Below the pieces are notes generated by a model. The model saw only the letters and a list, made by a program, of their open reading frames with translations, had not been told where the DNA came from and made no database searches. The position numbers were made by a program, and so were the translations under genes. 64,000 nucleotides of DNA from Rhabdophis nuchalis (lineage: Eukaryota > Chordata > Lepidosauria > Squamata > Natricidae). Of this stretch, positions 58,567 through 64,000 are shown one piece after another. The number at the start of each line of letters is the position of its first letter. Within the stretch, counting starts at the first letter, position 1. Location: positions 217,129,462-217,193,461 of the forward strand of contig CM077644.1 in NCBI GenBank assembly GCA_039707465.1, in the 5' to 3' direction.

Positions 58567-59480
58567 GGGATGTCACGAGGGCATGCGTGACTGTGCGAAG
58601 GGCGTCCCGATCCAATAGGGGGCGCAATTGGCGAACCAGGCGAACCTGGTAAAACGCCCTCCTGGCCACGGCTGTCACTTGCTCTTCCATAGACAGCCGG
58701 GTATCCAGGAGGACACCCAAATTGCGCGCCCCATCCACAGGGGCAAGATGTTCGCCCCCTATGGCCAGCGTTGGAGAGAGCTGGTTGAATCGGGCAGCCG
58801 GAAACCACGCATGCCCTCGTGACATCCCAACTGGACTATTGTAACTCTCTCTACATGGGGCTTCCCTTGAGGTGCACCCGGAGGCTTCAGTTAGTTCAGA
58901 ATGCAGCCGCGCGAGCAATTATGGGGACCACTAGGTTCACCCACGTTACACCGCTCTTGCGTGAGCTGCACTGGCTGCCTGTCGTCTTCCGGGTGCGCTT
59001 CAAGGTGCTAATTATCATCTTCAAGGCGCTCCATGGCTCGGGACCTAGCTATCTGCGGGATCGGATCCTGCCCCATACATCCTCACGGCCGATTCGCTCC
59101 CACAGAGAGGGACTTCTCCGGGTGCCGTCCACTAGACTTTGTCAGCGGGCGACGCCCAGGGGAAGGGCTCTCTCTGTGGCGGGCCCGGCCTTCTGGAACG
59201 ACCTTCCCCCCGATATCAGAACGACCACTGACCTCCGCTCCTTCCGTACGAAATTGAAGACCCATTTCTTTCGACTGGCCGGCCTTGGATAGTCTCTCTG
59301 TCTATAGATTTCAAATGTATTTTAATGGGTTTTTAATTATTTTTAGCACGGGATAATATTGTTTAATTGTGTTTTAAAGTATGTATTTTTGTATTTATTG
59401 TTTATATTGTTTTTAGTTCCTCCTGTGCACCGCCCCGGGTCCCTGTGGGGAGAGGGAGCGGTTAATAAATTCAAATTTAT
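58567..59480 (+). mobile_element. L2-type LINE 3' end with 5' inversion (twin priming)
   Basis: 58806-59480 is a sense L2 end: open frame 58819-59292 with [35 protein letters not shown] and AFWNDLPPD, then the family tail and (ATT)n. 58567-58805 is the adjoining upstream coding segment in reverse orientation, reading [20 protein letters not shown] to ALRTVTHALVTSR on the minus strand. The two segments share a 23-bp overlap (58567-58589 and 58806-58828, complementary). This is the classic product of twin priming during target-primed reverse transcription. Confidence 0.88.
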
Positions 59481-59506
59481 TATTATTATTATTATTATTA
59501 TTAAAC
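59478..59506. repeat. (ATT)n microsatellite at the L2 tail
   Basis: About nine ATT units follow the L2 tail aataaattcaaattt. Confidence 0.9.
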
Positions 59507-59796
59507 TGACTCTGGGCAGCATACAATCAAGGCAGCAGAATAAAAATAGAATATAAAAGTTATTACATAAAAAATAAGAACCAGCTAGTCACACCCACAT
59601 GCAATGTGACAAGGAATCCAAAGCTGGGGGAGAATCATTTAAGAGGGGACTATCGCTGCATATACTAGTTAATATGATTATTGGGTGTTTGTGGAGGTTG
59701 GAAAATACTTAGTGATATTTGATTGAGTTGGGACATCACATTTAGTTGGCATTACTAAATTGCTGGTTTCCAGTTGGACTGAGTGAGGTCCTATAA

Positions 59797-60318
59797 CAGG
59801 GGTCCTTGAACTTTTTAAACAGGGGGCTGATTCACAGTCCCTCAAACTGTTGGTGGGGGGGGGCGGGCATGGCTAGGTGGTCATGTGACTGGATGGGCAT
59901 GGTTAGGTGGTCATATGACTGGTGGCCGTGGCCAATTTAGCAGTCCATTATGCCTTTGTTCTTGCTGTACTTACTCCTCCCCTACTCACCCATCCTGGAT
60001 CATATGGCTGTGAAAAACATCCTGAAAGGCTGTTTTAAAGTGTTTTTAAAGATTTTAAAAGCAAGATCACTCCTCAGTCAGCTGGCTCTCCTCTGCATCC
60101 TTTGGCCTTACCTCTGGCAGCAGCGGTGTGATGAGATGTGCAGCTCAACCAGTGAAATAACTAACCAGAAGTGCAACTGGAGTGGATGCTTGCTGGAAGA
60201 TAAGGCTGATGGTGAGGGGCAGGGCGAGAGGCAGGGCTGAATCCCACCACTCCATGGGCTTGATACTTTGCATTGGTGGACCGTATCTGGCCCACAGGCT
60301 GTAATTTGACGATTGATG
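59797..60318. mobile_element. Non-autonomous hAT element, family F
   Basis: From caggggtccttgaacttttt to the eroded gtaatttgacgattgatg. TSD TCCTATAA (59789-59796) and CCCTATAA (60319-60326). Interior GC-rich with repeated atggctaggtggtcatgtga/atggttaggtggtcatatga. Confidence 0.78.
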
Positions 60319-60326
60319 CCCTATAA

Positions 60327-60850
60327 CAATAGTCATTACAATCAAATTTAATACAGTACTTTACACCTACATTTCTTCTTGTCTTCCAGTGCTGCTTTTA
60401 ACCTCTGCAGCCCAATACGGTTTAGCACTGAGTAGCTGCAAGATTGTTTTCTTCAGTTAAAGTCAGTCAGTCCAATTTGAGTATCCCAGAAGAAAGAAGC
60501 TGCTAATCCATGGTTTCTGTGCAATGAAACATGCTGAGGTTTGCAACCATCGTCTTGTTAGGGGTATACCTTTCTTATAGAAAAGATTCCTTCTAGAAAT
60601 TAGTCTTGTCCCTGTTTTTTTTGGTTTTCTGCAAAATATGAAAAACAACTATTTTGGAGAGCTTGTGATAAATAAGCATGTGCCATTGGGTTGTGAGTTT
60701 TAATTATTTGTTACAGTAGTGCTGATTTTAGTTTATCCAAGTGATTGCAGTAGAATGTACAATGAATCAGATGAAAGGAGATGAGGTGAAACAAATACAC
60801 TGCCTTACTAGGAGGGCATATACATTGAATGGCAATTGTATATAGCCAAT
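60327..60850. other. Inferred intron sequence, nothing identified
   Basis: No supported feature. Confidence 0.35.
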
Positions 60851-60855
60851 TATGT

Positions 60856-60911
60856 CGAGTCCCTTTGGGGAGAGAGAGCGGGTTATAAATAAAATTTATT
60901 ATTATTATTAT
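60856..60911 (+). mobile_element. Tiny L2-type LINE 3' tip
   Basis: gtcgagtccctttggggaga and cgggttataaataaaattt are followed by (ATT)n. It keeps only about 45 bp of the L2 3' end. Confidence 0.7.
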
Positions 60912-61194
60912 GTGGACTGAGACAGTAGAGCGAGCTGTTTGCAAATAGTGAAAAATCTTGAATTCTTGGAGAATTGTTTTTCCAATACAATTTCCAAGGT
61001 AGTTTAAGTAAAGGTATAAAGTATGGTATTTCAAAAGGTTGATGAATGAAAGGAAAAAGTTTCTTGCTCCTTATCATAGCAATATGAAAACTTAACATTG
61101 GCTAAATTGCAAATGTACATAAATATGGCAAGAGTTAACTTGGTCACATTTTTATGCATTATTACGTTATTGCTATTGTCTTTTATTATATATT
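60912..61194. other. Inferred intron sequence, nothing identified
   Basis: No supported feature. Confidence 0.3.
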
Positions 61195-61204
61195 AAATAC
61201 TATA

Positions 61205-61665
61205 TTTATTTTTTATTTTTATTTTATTTTATTAAATTTATAGACCGCCAGGGGGTCCCATGGGGACTCGGGGCAGTGCACAGGAAATTAAATATCCAAT
61301 AAATACAACAATATACAAAATACAAAATATTAAAACCGAATTAAATTACCCCTGTGCTAAAATCAATATTAAAACCCCTAAAACCCTAACAGTTACCCCT
61401 TAAAATTCAGATTAAACAATTTCTTTTTGCGGCTAGATATATAAAAAATTAGGCGAGGCCGGCCTGATGGAAGAAGTGAGTCTTTAACTTCTGGCAGAAG
61501 GAGCGGAGGTCCGTCGTTGTTCTGATTTCGGGGGGTAGGTTGTTCCAGAGGGTTGGGCCCACCACAGAGAAGGCCCTTCCCCTGGGCGTCGCCCACTGGC
61601 ATTGCCTAGTGGATGGCACCCGAAGAAGTCCCTCTCTGTGGAAGCGAATCAGCGGAAGGGATGTA
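61205..61665 (-). mobile_element. L2-type LINE 3' end (antisense)
   Basis: Tail ttattttattaaatttatag, then catggggactcggggcagtg, ggcgaggccggcctgatgga and gtaggttgttccagagggtt. Its 5' break falls at the conserved atccgcttc-type codons, followed by (TA)n at 61676-61692. Confidence 0.9.
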
Positions 61666-61669
61666 TGTA

Positions 61670-62301
61670 TAGTATATATATATATATATACTATAAATAC
61701 TATAATATTTAATATTGTATAGTATAATATATTGTAGATTGCATAGCTAAGTAGGATTGAGATGGTATATCAATTTCATGCTGTAAATAAGCATACTACG
61801 GGATTTTAATCACACAATTTTGTTCCTGAACAAAATTGATTTCTTTTACTGTTTAACATAAAAAAAATTAAATATAAAGAAAACAGTGTTTTTATAACCT
61901 CATTGCCCAACTTGTTCATAACATCAGCAGAGAAGAATGGGAAAATCAAGTTTGATAAACATAGAAATGATTTCCATTGCATTGTAGTAGTAGAATTCTG
62001 AATTCTACTGATATTATTGATATTATTTTAATTATTCAATTATTCAAATTGTTCTTTGCTTTAGTTACAGTCATAAATTTGTTCTTCATTTTGGTTCTTA
62101 TCACTTATTAAGACATATTTCTGGAAAATGTTTCTTAGAGTTGTATTTCTAAGACAGAATATAATGTGACTATATTACTTACATGGGGAATGAACTGCTT
62201 AAAGCAGAAAGCAGTATTATGCAAATATTGTAAATTCATAACAATCATCTACTTGCTTTTCTAAATTCTGAAAAGACTTACCACTTCTTTTTTTCTTACA
62301 G
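61670..62301. other. End of the inferred first intron of ELOVL7
   Basis: AT-rich; ends in a strong pyrimidine tract (ttctttttttcttacag) that serves the acceptor at 62300-62301. Confidence 0.5.
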
Positions 62302-62432
62302 ATTTCATAACGTATACTAACCTGTTTGCCTTCAGGAAGAATCTTGAATTGTATGTACTTTTGTGAAAATGGAATTGTCTAATTTCACTTCGAAGGCTGT
62401 ACTGATTTATGATGACTGGATTAAAGATGCTG
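62302..62432 (+). CDS. ELOVL7: ELOVL7 first coding exon (ELOVL fatty acid elongase), partial gene
   Basis: ELOVL7 is an ER membrane 3-ketoacyl-CoA synthase that starts each two-carbon extension of long saturated and unsaturated acyl-CoAs. Only its N-terminus is in the window. The exon is bounded by a strong acceptor ending at 62301 (a second one, ttgccttcag, ends at 62335 with a TACTAAC branch-like word at 62315-62321) and by the donor GTATGT at 62433. The coding part is 62369-62432: ATG in context gaaaATGG, then MELSNFTSKAV and LIYDDWIKDA, with one G left over (phase 1). ELOVL7 proteins start with this pattern (S-x-L/F-T-S, YD-x-WIKDA) followed by Asp-Pro, which a G+A(T/C) split codon would supply. 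ELOVL1 lacks the LTS segment, so ELOVL7 fits best. The remaining exons are beyond the window. Confidence 0.82.
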
Positions 62433-62632
62433 GTATGTCCTGTTCTTGATAACATTCCCTTAATTGTGTAATAGATCTCGTTATAATTTAAGCATATAAC
62501 AACTTACACATAAATAATGCTTCAAGATATTTATATATAGCTTTAAAAGATTCTAATTATGAGTTGTGCCTTAAGCTAAAAACATAAGAATGGTTAATGT
62601 AAGGATGATAAAATGATCTAACTGGCATGTTA

Positions 62633-63185
62633 TAGCAATAGCATTTAGACTGATATACCTCCCCATAGTGCTTTATATCACTCTCTTGGTGGTTTACATC
62701 AGGGGTCCCCAACTCCCGGGCCGTGGACCGGTGCCGGTCCGTGGCTTGATAGGAACCGGCTGCAGTGAGCGGCACAACTCTTAGAAAGGGCCGGAGAGGA
62801 GGAGGAGGAAGCAGCCCCCTGGGCAGAGCGCATGCCGGGGGCGGGAAAGCGCAGATGCTGCCGCTTGCGCCGTTGAGGGCCCGAGAGGGGTGAGTGAACT
62901 GACTCACCCCCCCACGCGCGCATGTTCCCACTCCCCCCCACCCCCCTCTACGCCGGCCAAGCCATGGCCACCGGTCCGCGGAATTTTTTAAACATGAAAC
63001 CGGTCCCTGGTGCCAAAAAGGTTGGGGACCCCTGGTTTACATAGTCAATAATCTGGGTCCTCATTTTACCGACCTCAGAAGGATGGAAGGCTGAGTCAAC
63101 CTTGAGCCAGTCAGGATTGAACTTCTGGATGCGGACAGAGTTAGCCTGCAATTCTGCATTCTAACCACTGCACCACCAGACTCCC
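62633..63185 (-). mobile_element. tRNA-type SINE with L2-like tail (antisense), interrupted by a hAT element
   Basis: The + strand right part gggtcctcattttaccgacc, ggctgagtcaaccttgagcc and ctaaccactgcaccaccag is the complement of a tRNA-headed SINE (ggtggtgcagtggttag). The left part tgctttatatcactctcttg and tagactgatatacctcccc is the complement of its tail. The hAT element at 62700 separates the two. Confidence 0.75.
62700..63034. mobile_element. Non-autonomous hAT element, family G, nested in a SINE
   Basis: From caggggtccccaactcccgg to aaggttggggacccctg. Perfect TSD GTTTACAT (62692-62699 and 63035-63042). The interior is CpG-rich (gtggaccggtgccggtccgt and agcgcatgccggggg-type text), and the local CpG peak is due to this element, not a promoter. 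Confidence 0.92.
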
Positions 63186-64000
63186 ACTCTTATTCCCAGT
63201 GAATAAGATAAGGCGATGTAATATTTGTTCTGTTTACTGTAAACATAGCTAGCAGACAACAATCTTAAGGCTTGACTTCTTTCTCATTTCTCATTAGCAA
63301 CAAATAGTATCCTTTAAGGAGCCACATCAAGATGCTGAATCTAACCCTGGCATTTTCTAATACGTCTCCTCTCATGCCCCCCATCCCCCAAACATTCATT
63401 CAGAAAATGAAAAAGATGACACAGTGGAACAGATAATTTTAATATACAAAATACATAAATAGTTTTGGTTTTGGAAGCATGAGGGTTTACATGGTTTAGC
63501 AAATAAAATAATGATTATGATTGCATTCTGATATTCCTTATGATTGCCTTAATTTTTAAAAGTGGGTATAAAAATATGCAATGCTATTGTTTTAGTACTT
63601 ATGCATTATCACATTCTTTTATGAATCAGTTTTTAGCGACTGAACTGATGTCTGTTGGTGTATTTGGAAATGTAGGGATTGAAATAACAAGTGGCCCTCA
63701 GTAGCTTATTAAACCTAAAGAAGGTAGTCTACATATTGAGAACATATGGCAATTTTTTTCTGAAATAGCTTCAGGTCACAATGGAGAATTAAATGTTCCT
63801 GCTCATCAATTCCTATCTGTCATTAAAACATAAGACGTCAAAGAGAAAAGTGCTCTAATCTAATAGGCTTTATGGAAGGAGCATTGTGTATAGAAAAATG
63901 TATAGCTTTTGTCTTTGGCAATTTAAAACATGGAGCAACATTTGTGGGAACTTTTTTCTGAATTCCCATTAGGATGGATCAATTGCTTTCTCAACACTAC

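Larger units (their letters stand above)
62433..64000 (+). other. Start of the following ELOVL7 intron
   Basis: Downstream of the donor GTATGT no further ELOVL exon is visible up to the window end. The stretch 63190-64000 is AT-rich with nothing recognised. Confidence 0.5.

Noticed and set aside
62700..63034. Local CpG peak near the ELOVL7 exon as a promoter
   Set aside because: The CpG content lies entirely inside a hAT element with a perfect TSD, so it is imported sequence.

Overview
This looks like squamate reptile nuclear DNA, most likely from a snake. The evidence is the repeat population: Sauria-type tRNA SINEs with their BovB-like tail, BovB (RTE) 3' ends, CR1 LINEs whose 3' tails carry an ATTGT-type pentamer repeat, L2-type LINEs, and dense small hAT and mariner-like elements. 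There is no bacterial or viral gene organisation. I infer the snake assignment from repeats I recognise, not from a database match.

Only one host gene can be supported. The first coding exon of a very-long-chain fatty acid elongase, best matched to ELOVL7, lies at about 62302-62432 on the + strand. It has an acceptor, an ATG in good context, 21 codons plus one base, and a GTATGT donor. A GC/CpG-rich block at 34.6-35.5 kb, with a CCAAT box and a GC box, is the likely promoter and non-coding exon 1, giving a first intron of about 27 kb. A second GC-rich block at 37.06-37.64 kb could be an alternative promoter. Everything before 34.6 kb would then be intergenic.

Layout. 1-3.7 kb: a near-complete, frameshifted L2-type LINE (endonuclease plus reverse transcriptase) inserted in a small DNA transposon. 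3.7-9.4 kb: old LINE relics, and a BovB 3' end split by a CR1. 9.4-14.3 kb: two ORF1-only L1 elements (HAL1-like) in opposite orientation, both with perfect target-site duplications (TSDs), with a mariner-like element between them. 14.3-34.6 kb: mostly anonymous sequence with an ancient L2, two solo LTRs, a BovB, several hAT elements, a Helitron-like element, a Sauria SINE and CR1. 34.6-37.6 kb: the promoter region plus a cluster of R4/Dong-like LINE 3' ends set in (AAT)n microsatellites. 37.6-62.3 kb: the inferred ELOVL7 intron 1, packed with nested hAT elements, SINEs and L2 fragments, one of them with a 5' inversion. 62.4-64 kb: the start of the next intron.

The most interesting signals are the ORF1-only L1 pair, the R4/Dong cluster in (AAT)n repeats, the split of the hAT elements into two classes by TSD (central TA or not), and the Helitron-like element. 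Many coding frames in the window are by-products of repeats and are not listed as genes.
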